Positions 52,788 through 60,543 of a stretch of DNA of 64,000 nt are shown piece by piece. The notes under the pieces are model-generated. The model did not search any database and was not told the DNA's origin. It saw only the letters and a list, made by a program, of their open reading frames with translations. The translations under genes were made by a program, and so were the position numbers. Location of the stretch: positions 1,922,001 through 1,986,000 of the forward strand of contig NZ_CP049257.1 in the NCBI RefSeq assembly GCF_011046535.1, in the 5' to 3' direction. Source of the DNA: Nocardioides anomalus. Its GTDB lineage: Bacteria; Actinomycetota; Actinomycetes; Propionibacteriales; Nocardioidaceae. How positions within the stretch are numbered: position 1 is the stretch's first letter; each line of letters starts with the position of its first letter.

Positions 52788-53552
52788 ATGACGACGTACG
52801 GCGTGCTCGGGGTCGGCTCGATCGCGAAGGCCGTCGTCACAGGCCTCTGCGAGGGGGTCGCGGCGCCGCCCGAGCTGGTGCTGTCCCCGCGCGGCGCCGC
52901 CACGGCGGCCGCCCTGTCCGGTCGCTACGAGACGGTTCGCGTGGCCGAGGACAACCAGGCCGTGCTCGACGCGGCCGACGTGGTGCTGGTCTGCCTGCGC
53001 ACGACCGACACCGACGTGCTCGCCGACCTCACCTGGCGGCCCGACCACGTGGTGGTGAGCGCGACGGCGGCCCTCGGCGTGCCGCGGCTGCTCGCGCTGG
53101 TCGCGCCGGCCACCCGGGTCTGCCGCAGCGTGCCGATGCCGCCGGTGGCCGAGCGCGCCGGGCTGACCGCGGTGCACCCACCGCTGCAGGAGGCGCGCGC
53201 GCTCTTCGACCGGCTCGGCTCGACGCTCGAGGTCGAGGAGGTCGCTGCCTACGAGGCCCTCTCGGCGACCTCGGCCACGCTGTCCGGCTTCTTCGGCTAC
53301 CTCGCCACCCAGACCGCGTGGCTCCAGCGGCAGGGGATCGGGGCGGAGGACGCGCGGAGCTACGTCGCCGCGACGTACGCCGGCGCGCTCGGCCAGCTCG
53401 AGGGTGGCGCGGGCTTCGACGAGCTGGCCGCGGAGTACGCCACGCCCGGCGGCGTCAACGAGCAGGTCGCGCGGGAGCTGCGCGAGTCCGGGGCGTACGT
53501 CGCGCTCGACCGCGCCCTCGACGGCGCACACCACCGACTGGCCACGGAGTAG
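52788..53552 (+). CDS. ProC-like NAD(P)-dependent oxidoreductase
   Basis: 254 residues. Rossmann motif YGVLGVGSIAKAVV at the start, NADP-loop SPR about residue 33 and the C-terminal helix segment EYATPGGVNEQVARELRESG, which matches pyrroline-5-carboxylate reductases (TPGG-NE). It may reduce pyrroline-5-carboxylate or a related imine, but other motifs are diverged and a true proC is probably elsewhere. Divergent from the amidohydrolase, and 5 bp before the next small gene. Confidence 0.75.
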   Translation: MTTYGVLGVGSIAKAVVTGLCEGVAAPPELVLSPRGAATAAALSGRYETVRVAEDNQAVLDAADVVLVCLRTTDTDVLADLTWRPDHVVVSATAALGVPRLLALVAPATRVCRSVPMPPVAERAGLTAVHPPLQEARALFDRLGSTLEVEEVAAYEALSATSATLSGFFGYLATQTAWLQRQGIGAEDARSYVAATYAGALGQLEGGAGFDELAAEYATPGGVNEQVARELRESGAYVALDRALDGAHHRLATE

Positions 53553-53557
53553 CAGCG

Positions 53558-53947
53558 GTGCGCGGCACCTGGGACGACGTCAACCGCCGGCTGGTCGGCG
53601 CCCTGCTGGCCCTGGACCTGCACGACGCCCTCGTGCTCCGCGCGCACGCCGAGGCCAAGCGCGGGCTGTTCCGCAAGGCCCCGGAGCCGCGCCGCTACGC
53701 CCAGGTCACCGCGGCGCGGACCGTGCTGATCGCCGAGGTCTGGCCGGTCACCGGCGACCAGCGCGCCGCGCTGCTGCGCGCCGGCTGGGAGGAGCCGTGG
53801 CAGGACGGCGACACCGCGCTGTCCCGCCAGACCTCGCTGGCCGGCGCGCCCCAGCTGGCCCTCGCCGTGGTCCGGGCGCTGCAGGCGCTCGGCACCGAGG
53901 TCGCCGACGTCGACGTCGCGCTCGTCCGCGAGGAGCCGGACGACTAG
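53558..53947 (+). CDS. Small hypothetical protein
   Basis: 129 residues, alpha/beta in appearance, with no cysteine cluster, signal peptide or recognised motif. The opening WDDVNRRLVGALLALDLHDALVLRA and a central strand YAQVTAARTVLIAEVW suggest a globular cytosolic protein. GTG 53558 follows the ProC-like stop by 5 bp, so the two are probably co-transcribed. Its end overlaps the end of the XRE-cupin gene by 4 bp. Confidence 0.6.
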   Translation: MRGTWDDVNRRLVGALLALDLHDALVLRAHAEAKRGLFRKAPEPRRYAQVTAARTVLIAEVWPVTGDQRAALLRAGWEEPWQDGDTALSRQTSLAGAPQLALAVVRALQALGTEVADVDVALVREEPDD

Positions 53948-54501
53948 GAGCGCACGTGCATGCGCTCGCCCTGCGGTCCGAAGAGGCCGATCATCTCCAC
54001 CGGCACGTCACCGCGGTTGGCCACCACGTGCGGTGTCCGGGTGTCGAACTCCACGACCTCGCCGGCGCCGAGCTCCAGCTCCTTCGTGCCCAGGACCAGG
54101 AACAGCCGGCCGGAGAGCACGTAGAGCCACTCGTAGCCCTCGTGGGTCGCCGGCTCGTACGGCGGTCGCGGGTCGTGCGCCGGGATCACGACCTTGTAGG
54201 CCTGCACCCCGCCGGGCCGGCGGGTCAGCGGGATGAAGGTCCGGCCGTGCCGCGTGAACGGCTTGGCCCGCACCCGCGGGTCGCCGGTCTCCGGCGCGTC
54301 GACCAGCTCGTCGAGCGGCACCTGGTAGGCGCGGGCCAGGGGCAGCAGCAGCTCGAGCGTGGGCTTGCGCTGCCCGGACTCCAGCCGCGAGAGCGTGCTG
54401 ACCGAGATCCCGGTCGTCTCCGACACCTGGGCCAGCGTGACCGCGCGCTCCGAGCGCAGCGCCCGCAGCCGCGGGCCGACGGCGTCCAGCACCTCCTGCA
54501 C
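53944..54501 (-). CDS. XRE-cupin transcriptional regulator
   Basis: 185 residues: an N-terminal XRE helix-turn-helix (about 8-65, ALRSERAVTLAQVSETTGISVSTLSRLESG) and a C-terminal cupin (about 110-180, with YEPATHEGYEWLYVLSGRL and FDTRTPHVVANRGD). XRE-cupin proteins sense small metabolites or metals through the cupin. GTG 54501 was chosen; ATG 54552 would place the palindrome inside the gene. The TTGCC-N5-GGCAA palindrome 10 bp upstream is the likely operator, shared with the divergent methyltransferase. Confidence 0.85.
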   Translation of the reverse strand: MQEVLDAVGPRLRALRSERAVTLAQVSETTGISVSTLSRLESGQRKPTLELLLPLARAYQVPLDELVDAPETGDPRVRAKPFTRHGRTFIPLTRRPGGVQAYKVVIPAHDPRPPYEPATHEGYEWLYVLSGRLFLVLGTKELELGAGEVVEFDTRTPHVVANRGDVPVEMIGLFGPQGERMHVRS

Positions 54502-54510
54502 CGGGCCAGT

Positions 54511-54525
54511 TTGCCAGAACGGCAA
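54511..54525. promoter_or_regulatory. XRE operator TTGCC-N5-GGCAA
   Basis: TTGCC-AGAAC-GGCAA is a perfect 5-5-5 palindrome between the divergent XRE-cupin and methyltransferase genes, the form often seen for XRE-cupin regulators. Confidence 0.6.
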
Positions 54526-54566
54526 CAGGAGTTGTCGGTGCGGCGACGGCACCGCAGGCTGGAGCC

Positions 54567-55223
54567 ATGAGTCACGAGCACCAGCACGAGCCGACAGCTG
54601 AGCCCGGCCCCGACTACTTCGAGTCGTCGAGCTGGGAGGAGCGGTACGCCGGGCCGGAGTCGGTCTGGAGCGGCGACGCCAACCCGCAGCTGGTCGCCGA
54701 GGCCGGCCGGCTGACGCCGGGCACCGCCCTCGACGTCGGGTGCGGCGAGGGCGGCGACGTGGTCTGGCTGGCCCGGCAGGGCTGGCGGGCGACCGGCGCG
54801 GACTTCTCCGCCAACGGCCTGGCCCGCGCGGCCCGGCACGCCGAGGAGGCCGGAGTGGGCGAGCGCTGCGACTGGTGGCAGGTCGACGCCCGGAGCTTCG
54901 ACCCCGCCGGCCGCACCTGGGACCTGGTCACCACCCACTTCCTGCACCCGCCGGACCACGGCATCGTGGAGGTCACCCGCCGGCTGGCCGGGGCGGTCGC
55001 AACCGGCGGCCACCTGCTCGTCGTCGGCCACTCGCCCCACGCGCACCACACCCAGCTGACCGACAGCCACCGCCGCGCGATGTGGACTGCGGAGGAGCTG
55101 CTGCCCGGCGTACCCGACGGCTTCGAGGTCCTCGTCGTCGAGCAGCGACCCCGCGTCGCGGTCCGGGACGGTCACGAGCTCGAGATCCAGGACTCGACGC
55201 TGCTGGTGCGCCGCCCCGGCTGA
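54567..55223 (+). CDS. SAM-dependent methyltransferase
   Basis: 218-residue class I methyltransferase. The SAM-binding glycine motif is ALDVGCGEGGDVVWLARQG at about residues 53-71, followed by the acidic ATGADFS and the WDLVTTHFL motif near 110. It resembles TehB-like and thiopurine-type enzymes; the acceptor is unknown. Its divergent partner is an XRE-cupin regulator that probably controls it. A His-rich N-terminus (MSHEHQHE) is seen. The start lies 6 nt after CAGGCT. Confidence 0.82.
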   Translation: MSHEHQHEPTAEPGPDYFESSSWEERYAGPESVWSGDANPQLVAEAGRLTPGTALDVGCGEGGDVVWLARQGWRATGADFSANGLARAARHAEEAGVGERCDWWQVDARSFDPAGRTWDLVTTHFLHPPDHGIVEVTRRLAGAVATGGHLLVVGHSPHAHHTQLTDSHRRAMWTAEELLPGVPDGFEVLVVEQRPRVAVRDGHELEIQDSTLLVRRPG

Positions 55224-55243
55224 CGCGGCTGATTGCCCAGAAC

Positions 55244-55257
55244 TGGAACACGTTCTA
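55244..55257. promoter_or_regulatory. KstR operator upstream of the FadD operon
   Basis: TGGAACACGTTCTA matches TNNAACNNGTTNNA fully. TAGTCT (55256-55261) leaves its right arm and lies 7 nt before ATG 55269, the same layout and hexamer as at fadD19. Confidence 0.85.
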
Positions 55258-55268
55258 GTCTCGGCCGC

Positions 55269-56876
55269 ATGACCGGCGACCCCGCGGACCTCGCCGACCC
55301 GATGCGGGTCGGGACCCACAACGGCCACGTGTTCGTGGCGGCGCTGAGGCGCAGTCGGACCAAGCCGGTGATCCACCTCGGCGACACGACGCTGACCGGT
55401 CAGGAGGTCGCCGACCGGATCAGCCAGTACGTCCAGGCGTTCGAGGCGCTGGACGCCGGGACCGGCTCCGGCGGCGCCCTGCTGGCGCTCAACCGGCCCG
55501 AGGTGCTGTTCATCCTCGGTGCGGGCCAGACCCAGGGCTACCGGCGTTCGTCGCTGCACCCGCTCGGCTCCCTGGACGACCACGCCTACGTCATCAACGA
55601 CGCCGAGATCAGCACGCTGATCGTGGACCCGGTGTTCGTGGACCGGGCCGTGGGGCTGCTGGACAAGTGCCCCGGCCTCAAGCAGGTGCTGACCATCGGG
55701 CCGGTGCCGGAGGCGCTCAGCGCGGTGGGCAAGGACCTCGTCGCCGAGGCCGCGAGGCACGACGCCCGCCCGCTCGAGGCGGCCGTGCTGCCGCCGGACC
55801 ACATCACCTCGATCGTCTACACCGGCGGGACCACCGGCAACCCCAAGGGCGTCATCGGCATGGTCCAGGCGTTCACGACCATGCAGCAGATCCAGCTGGC
55901 GGAGTGGGAGTGGCCGGAGAGCCCGCGGTTCCTGCTCTGCACGCCGCTGAGCCACGCCGGTGCGGCGTTCTTCGGGCCGACGGTGATCAAGGGCGGCTCG
56001 CTGTACGTCACCTCGCGCTTCGACCCCGCCGAGGTGCTCGAGGTGATCGAGCGCGAGAGGATCACCGCGACCATGCTGGTCCCGAGCATGCTCTACGCAA
56101 TGATGGACCACCCGGACTCGCGCACCCGCGACCTGAGCAGCCTGGAGACGGTCTACTACGGCGCCAGCGCGATCAACCCGGTCCGGCTCAAGGAGGCCAT
56201 CGACCGGTTCGGGCCGATCTTCGCCCAGTACTACGGCCAGTCCGAGGCCCCGATGGTGATCACCTACTTCGCCAAGGACGACCACGTCAGCGGCGGCGAC
56301 GAGCGGTTGAGCAGCTGCGGCAAGCCCTCGGCGTTCATCCGCACCGCGCTGCTGGACGAGGACGGCGACCCGGTCGAGCCGGGGCAGCCCGGGGAGATCT
56401 GCGTGGCCGGCCCGCTGCTGTGCGGCGGCTACTGGAAGCTGCCGGACGCCACCGCCGAGACCTTCCGCGACGGCTGGATGCACACCGGCGACGTGGCGCG
56501 CGAGGACGAGGACGGCTTCTGGTACATCGTCGACCGCACCAAGGACATGATCGTGACCGGCGGCTTCAACGTGTTCCCGCGCGAGGTCGAGGACGTCGTC
56601 GCCCAGCACCCGGCCATCGCCCAGGTCGGCGTCATCGGCACGCCCGACGAGAAGTGGGGCGAGGCCGTCACCGCGATCGTCGTGCTCCGCGCCGGCCACG
56701 AGCTCACCGACGACGTGGTCCGCGAGATCCAGGACATGGTCAAGGAGCGCAAGGGCTCGGTCCAGGCGCCCAAGCAGGTCGTCGCCACCGAGGCCCTCCC
56801 GCTCACCGGGCTGGGCAAGCCGGACAAGAAGGCGCTGCGGGCGCAGTACTGGACGGGCGAGCGGAGCGTTGGCTGA
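55269..56876 (+). CDS. Acyl-CoA synthetase in the KstR regulon
   Basis: 535-residue AMP-forming acyl-CoA ligase with IVYTGGTTGNPKGVIG (about 180-195), the adenylate motif GWMHTGDVARED and the final lysine in LTGLGKPDKKALR. The KstR operator 11 bp before the start places it in sterol catabolism. It resembles FadD8/FadD17-type enzymes, but I cannot assign a substrate; a shortened side-chain acid is plausible. The following unrecognised gene overlaps or abuts it. Confidence 0.85.
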   Translation: MTGDPADLADPMRVGTHNGHVFVAALRRSRTKPVIHLGDTTLTGQEVADRISQYVQAFEALDAGTGSGGALLALNRPEVLFILGAGQTQGYRRSSLHPLGSLDDHAYVINDAEISTLIVDPVFVDRAVGLLDKCPGLKQVLTIGPVPEALSAVGKDLVAEAARHDARPLEAAVLPPDHITSIVYTGGTTGNPKGVIGMVQAFTTMQQIQLAEWEWPESPRFLLCTPLSHAGAAFFGPTVIKGGSLYVTSRFDPAEVLEVIERERITATMLVPSMLYAMMDHPDSRTRDLSSLETVYYGASAINPVRLKEAIDRFGPIFAQYYGQSEAPMVITYFAKDDHVSGGDERLSSCGKPSAFIRTALLDEDGDPVEPGQPGEICVAGPLLCGGYWKLPDATAETFRDGWMHTGDVAREDEDGFWYIVDRTKDMIVTGGFNVFPREVEDVVAQHPAIAQVGVIGTPDEKWGEAVTAIVVLRAGHELTDDVVREIQDMVKERKGSVQAPKQVVATEALPLTGLGKPDKKALRAQYWTGERSVG

Positions 56877-58113
56877 GGCCGTGAGCCGGTACGCCGCGCT
56901 CTCCCGCGAGCAGCTCGCGGTCCTGGTCCCCGAGTTGCTGCTCGTCGGGCAGCTGATCGACCGGTCCGGGATGGCGTGGTGCATCGCGGCGTTCGGCCGC
57001 GAGGAGATGGCCCAGATCGCCATCGAGGAGTGGGCCGCGTCCTCGCCGGTCTACACCCGGCGGATGCAGCGGGCGCTCGGCTACGCGCCGTCCGAACCCG
57101 GGCAGGGCGACGTGGTCACGATCTTCAAGGGGCTGCAGCTCGACATCGGGGCGCCGCCGCAGTTCATGGACTTCCGCTACACCGTGCACGACCCGTGGCA
57201 CGGCGAGTTCCACCTCGACCACTGCGGCGCGCTCATGGACGTCGAGTCGATGGGCGAGGACTACGTCCGCTCGATGTGCCACGACATCGAGGACCCGACC
57301 TTCGACGCCACGGCGTTCGCCTCGAACCCGCACGCCCAGGTGCGGCCGGTCCACCGGCCACCGCGACGGGCCGACGAGCGGGCGGCCGACGGGCGCCCGC
57401 ACTGCGCGTGGACGGTCACCATCGACCCGGCGCACGAGCCGGCCGAGCCGGTCCCAGCCCTCGCGCAGGTCGCCGCGTCGCGGGCCGCGGGCCTGGAACT
57501 CGACCCGGTGGTGCCGTCGGGGGAGGGCCGCGCGGACTACGCCGGTGCGCTCGTCTCGGACCTGGACTTCCGCGCCTTCTCGCACGGGGCCCTCGTGCGC
57601 ATCGCCGACGAGGTCTGTCTGCAGATGCACCTGCTCGACCTGGCCTTCCTGCTCGCGGTCCGGGCCCGGGCCGCCTCGCCCGAGCAGGCCGAAGAGATCG
57701 CCACGAAGCAGCTGGTCGGCATCGCCGGCGTCGCCGCCGCGCGGATCTCCGCCGCCCTCGGCACCGGTCCGCTCGCGACCCTGGCCCTGCACCCGCTGCT
57801 CAACCCGGCGGCGTACGTCGTCACGTCGTCCGGCCCCGACTCGCTCACCGTCACCGCCTCGCCCGCCCACGAGGACGGCGGCTGGCTGTCGCTCTGCGGG
57901 CCCGGTCGCACCCGGCCCCTGCAGGCCGCGCTGCGGGCGGTCGACCCGCACCTCGACGTGTCGGTCGAGGGCACGGACACCGACTGGACGGCGACCGTCG
58001 TGCGCCGTGACCAGCCCGCGCCGGTGGCCGAGGAGGTGGCCGTGACGCGGTTCAGCACGGGCGCCGGCTTCGCCTTCGAGCCGCGCCGGTCGCTGCCGAT
58101 CACCCCGGTCTAG
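56869..58113 (+). CDS. Unrecognised protein co-transcribed with a KstR-controlled FadD
   Basis: About 414 residues; TTG 56869 overlaps the FadD stop and GTG 56881 is an equally possible start. I do not recognise the family. A Cys/His/Asp-rich central block (FHLDHCGALMDVESMG, then MCHDIEDPTFDATAF, about residues 115-150) looks like a metal or catalytic site. A helical segment near 240-270 (LQMHLLDLAFLLAVRARA) and a C-terminal beta-rich part from about 310 follow. No signal peptide. Position in a KstR operon makes a role in sterol side-chain metabolism likely by association only. Confidence 0.7.
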   Translation: MAEAVSRYAALSREQLAVLVPELLLVGQLIDRSGMAWCIAAFGREEMAQIAIEEWAASSPVYTRRMQRALGYAPSEPGQGDVVTIFKGLQLDIGAPPQFMDFRYTVHDPWHGEFHLDHCGALMDVESMGEDYVRSMCHDIEDPTFDATAFASNPHAQVRPVHRPPRRADERAADGRPHCAWTVTIDPAHEPAEPVPALAQVAASRAAGLELDPVVPSGEGRADYAGALVSDLDFRAFSHGALVRIADEVCLQMHLLDLAFLLAVRARAASPEQAEEIATKQLVGIAGVAAARISAALGTGPLATLALHPLLNPAAYVVTSSGPDSLTVTASPAHEDGGWLSLCGPGRTRPLQAALRAVDPHLDVSVEGTDTDWTATVVRRDQPAPVAEEVAVTRFSTGAGFAFEPRRSLPITPV

Positions 58114-58164
58114 CGCGACCACCCGCCCGTGCCGGTGCGGAACGGGCACCACGGGTACGGCGGC

Positions 58165-58290
58165 GTGAGCAAGGCGCTGCTCGCGTCGCTCTTCCTCATC
58201 CCGCTCAGCGGGCTCGCCCTGCTGCTGAGCGGCGAGGACGACTGGCTCCCGCTGCACGTCGCCGCGCACGTGATCTTCTTCGTGGTGGCC
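58165..58290 (+). pseudogene. Truncated two-helix membrane protein fragment
   Basis: From GTG 58165 about 42 codons read as the start of an integral membrane protein: a first helix ALLASLFLIPLSGLALLLSG, a short acidic loop, then HVAAHVIFFVVA, which looks like a heme-b561-type second helix. The similarity ends abruptly at 58290, and the frame then runs, without a stop, through low-complexity sequence into the next gene. It looks like a deletion remnant. The 264-bp gap 58114-58377 holds nothing else I can name. Confidence 0.4.
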
Positions 58291-58377
58291 CCAGACCGGT
58301 CCCAGCGGTCTCCCAGAGCACTCCCAGCGCTCGCCCGCAGGCTTCCCGACGAGAACCGCACTCCGAAGGGACAACCT

Positions 58378-59664
58378 GTGTCACCCACGCACCGACGGCT
58401 CCGCGCGACCGTCTCCGGCCTCGTCCTCGGCCTGGCCGCCTCCGCCCTCACGCTGGCGCCCGGCGCCCTGCCCGCCGCCCAGGGGGCGACGGGCGGCGGC
58501 TCGATCGTCTACGTCAAGGACTTCAACGTCTGGATCACCGACGGCGACGGGAGCGTCCAGCGGCAGGTCACGACCGGCGGCACGGCCGCGGACCCGTGGC
58601 AGTCCCCGACCCAGTCCGACGCGGGCGTGGTGGTCGCCCACCACAGCGGCCTCATCTACCGGATGAACCAGCGCGGCGAGGTCTTCAACACCATCGACCC
58701 GCCGGCCCTCCCGGACACGCTGGGCAACCGGCTCGAGGGACGCGACCTGACCGAGACCGCCATCTCGCCGGACGGCAGCAAGATCGCCTACACCTACTTC
58801 AAGTTCTCCTACGGGGAGAAGCGGTGGACCACCGCGTTCACCGACGCCGGCGGGCTCTCCGACCCCCAGCAGTGGGGGCTCGCCTTCTACGACAAGCCGT
58901 CGTGGGTGACCAACAGCCGGGTGGTCCTCAACCACTGGTACCGCAACAAGACCCACCTCTACGACCTGGGCCAGCGCGACACCGCCTGGTTCGACGAGCG
59001 CTTCTACGCCAACCCGGCCAAGGAGCTCTCCGACCTGGAGGTCTCGCGCGACGGTCGCTGGGTCGTCGGGGTCCGGGGCGACGTCGGCGACCAGTCGGTG
59101 GTCGTCCTGCCGACCGGCGGGGACGTCCTGACCAGCACCTCGCCGTGGACCCCCACCCCGTCCACCCGGTGGTGCGACATCTCGCTGGCGGACGGCGACG
59201 TGCACGAGCCGACCGTCGCCCCCGACGGGTCGACCCTCGCCTGGGCCGAGCCGACCGGCATCTACCGGTCCAGCGACATGGACTGCGACGACGAGACCCG
59301 GTTCGACGTCCTCGTCGCGGCGGGGGGCTCGGACCCGAGCTGGTCCGCCGCCGCGGTCGGCCAGACGCCCGACGTGCCGAAGGCCCAGCCCCAGCACCTC
59401 ACCGTGTCGAAGGCCGCCGCGGTGGCCGGCCGGGCGCGCGTGGGGAAGGTCCTCACGGTGAAGCCGGGCAGCTGGGTGCCGGCGCCCACGACCGTCACGA
59501 TCCGCTGGACCCGGGACGGCAAGCCCATCAAGAAGGCGACCAAGGCGCGATACCGGGTGACCCGCAAGGACCGCGGGCACAAGATCGCCGCCCAGGTCGT
59601 CGCCACCCGGGAGGGCTGGCTGCCCACGATCACCGTGACCAAGGCGGTGAAGGTGCGGCGCTGA
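58378..59664 (+). CDS. Secreted TolB-like beta-propeller protein
   Basis: 428 residues. A signal peptide (RRLRATVSGLVLGLAASALTLAPG, cleaved near AQGA) is followed by TolB/WD40-like blades with repeated SPDGSKIAYTY, SRDGRWVVG and APDGSTLAWAE motifs (about 45-310) and a C-terminal Ig-like bacterial domain (about 325-428) rich in Lys and Val. It is probably extracellular; function unknown. GTG 58378 is preceded by AAGGGA. A six-G run at 59322-59327 is in frame. Convergent with echA19. Confidence 0.75.
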   Translation: MSPTHRRLRATVSGLVLGLAASALTLAPGALPAAQGATGGGSIVYVKDFNVWITDGDGSVQRQVTTGGTAADPWQSPTQSDAGVVVAHHSGLIYRMNQRGEVFNTIDPPALPDTLGNRLEGRDLTETAISPDGSKIAYTYFKFSYGEKRWTTAFTDAGGLSDPQQWGLAFYDKPSWVTNSRVVLNHWYRNKTHLYDLGQRDTAWFDERFYANPAKELSDLEVSRDGRWVVGVRGDVGDQSVVVLPTGGDVLTSTSPWTPTPSTRWCDISLADGDVHEPTVAPDGSTLAWAEPTGIYRSSDMDCDDETRFDVLVAAGGSDPSWSAAAVGQTPDVPKAQPQHLTVSKAAAVAGRARVGKVLTVKPGSWVPAPTTVTIRWTRDGKPIKKATKARYRVTRKDRGHKIAAQVVATREGWLPTITVTKAVKVRR

Positions 59665-59692
59665 GCCGTCACACGACGGACGTGGGGAGGGC

Positions 59693-60496
59693 TCAGCGCC
59701 CCCGGAACACCGCCGGCCGCTTCTCGGCGAAGGCGCGCGGGCCCTCCTTGGCGTCCTCGCTGGCGAACACCGCGGCGCCGACGCGGGCGTCGTCGGCCCA
59801 GCAGTCGTCCTCGTGCCTGCCCTCGGAGTCGCGCATGGTCTTGAGGATGGCCTGGACGGCGAGGGGGCCGTTGGCGGCGACCTGGTCGGCGAGCTCGCGG
59901 GCCTTGGCCAGCGCCTGGCCGTCGGGTACGACGTGGCCGATGAGGCCGAGCTCCTTGGCCTCGGGCGCGAGCACGTGGCGGCCGGTGAGCAGGAGGTCGG
60001 CGGCGACGGTGTAGGGGATCTGGCGCACGAGCCGGACGGCGGAGCCGCCCATCGGGTAGAGCGACCAGCGGGCCTCGCTGATGCCGAACGTCGCGGACTC
60101 GCCCGCCACCCGGATGTCGGTGCCCTGGAGGATCTCGGTGCCGCCGGCGATCGCCGGCCCCTCGACGGCCGCGATGAGCGGCTTGGTCAGCCGGAAGCCC
60201 TTGAGCAGCGGCTTGATGACGGTGGGGTCGTACGAGCCGTCCTCGAAGGACTCGCTCGGGGGCTTCTCGTGGGCGGCCTTGAGGTCCATCCCGGCGCAGA
60301 AGTAGCCCCCCGCGCCGGTGAGGACGCAGACCCGGATCGAGTCGTCGGCGTTCACCCGGTCCCAGGCGTCCGACATGATCGCGAGCATCTCGCCGGAGAG
60401 GGCGTTGCGGCGCTCGGGACGGTTCATGGTGACCACGAGGGTGTGGCCGTCCTGCTCGACGAGACAGTGCGGAGCAGAGCCGTCGTTGCTGGTCAC
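59693..60496 (-). CDS. echA19: Sterol side-chain enoyl-CoA hydratase
   Basis: 267-residue crotonase. Oxyanion-hole segments are [13 protein letters not shown] (about 62-75) and [16 protein letters not shown] (about 112-127), and both family glutamates appear to be present. EchA19 hydrates steroid side-chain enoyl-CoAs. It is divergent from fadD19, exactly as Rv3516 is from Rv3515c, across a KstR site. GTG 60496 is 7 nt after TACGCT on the minus strand, suggesting a leaderless mRNA. Confidence 0.87.
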   Translation of the reverse strand: MTSNDGSAPHCLVEQDGHTLVVTMNRPERRNALSGEMLAIMSDAWDRVNADDSIRVCVLTGAGGYFCAGMDLKAAHEKPPSESFEDGSYDPTVIKPLLKGFRLTKPLIAAVEGPAIAGGTEILQGTDIRVAGESATFGISEARWSLYPMGGSAVRLVRQIPYTVAADLLLTGRHVLAPEAKELGLIGHVVPDGQALAKARELADQVAANGPLAVQAILKTMRDSEGRHEDDCWADDARVGAAVFASEDAKEGPRAFAEKRPAVFRGR

Positions 60497-60518
60497 AGCG
60501 GTGAGCGTAGCCAGAAAC

Positions 60519-60532
60519 GAGAACGTGTTCTA
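60519..60532. promoter_or_regulatory. KstR operator between echA19 and fadD19
   Basis: GAGAACGTGTTCTA matches TNNAACNNGTTNNA except the first base. TAGTCT (60531-60536) follows on the right arm, 7 nt before the fadD19 start. Confidence 0.8.
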
Positions 60533-60543
60533 GTCTGCGGACC

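Noticed and set aside
54225..57023. Very long minus-strand open frame (over 900 codons) across the methyltransferase and FadD genes
   Set aside because: It lies antisense to clear genes; open antisense frames are expected at this GC content. The protein is Arg/Val/His/Asp-biased without any domain.
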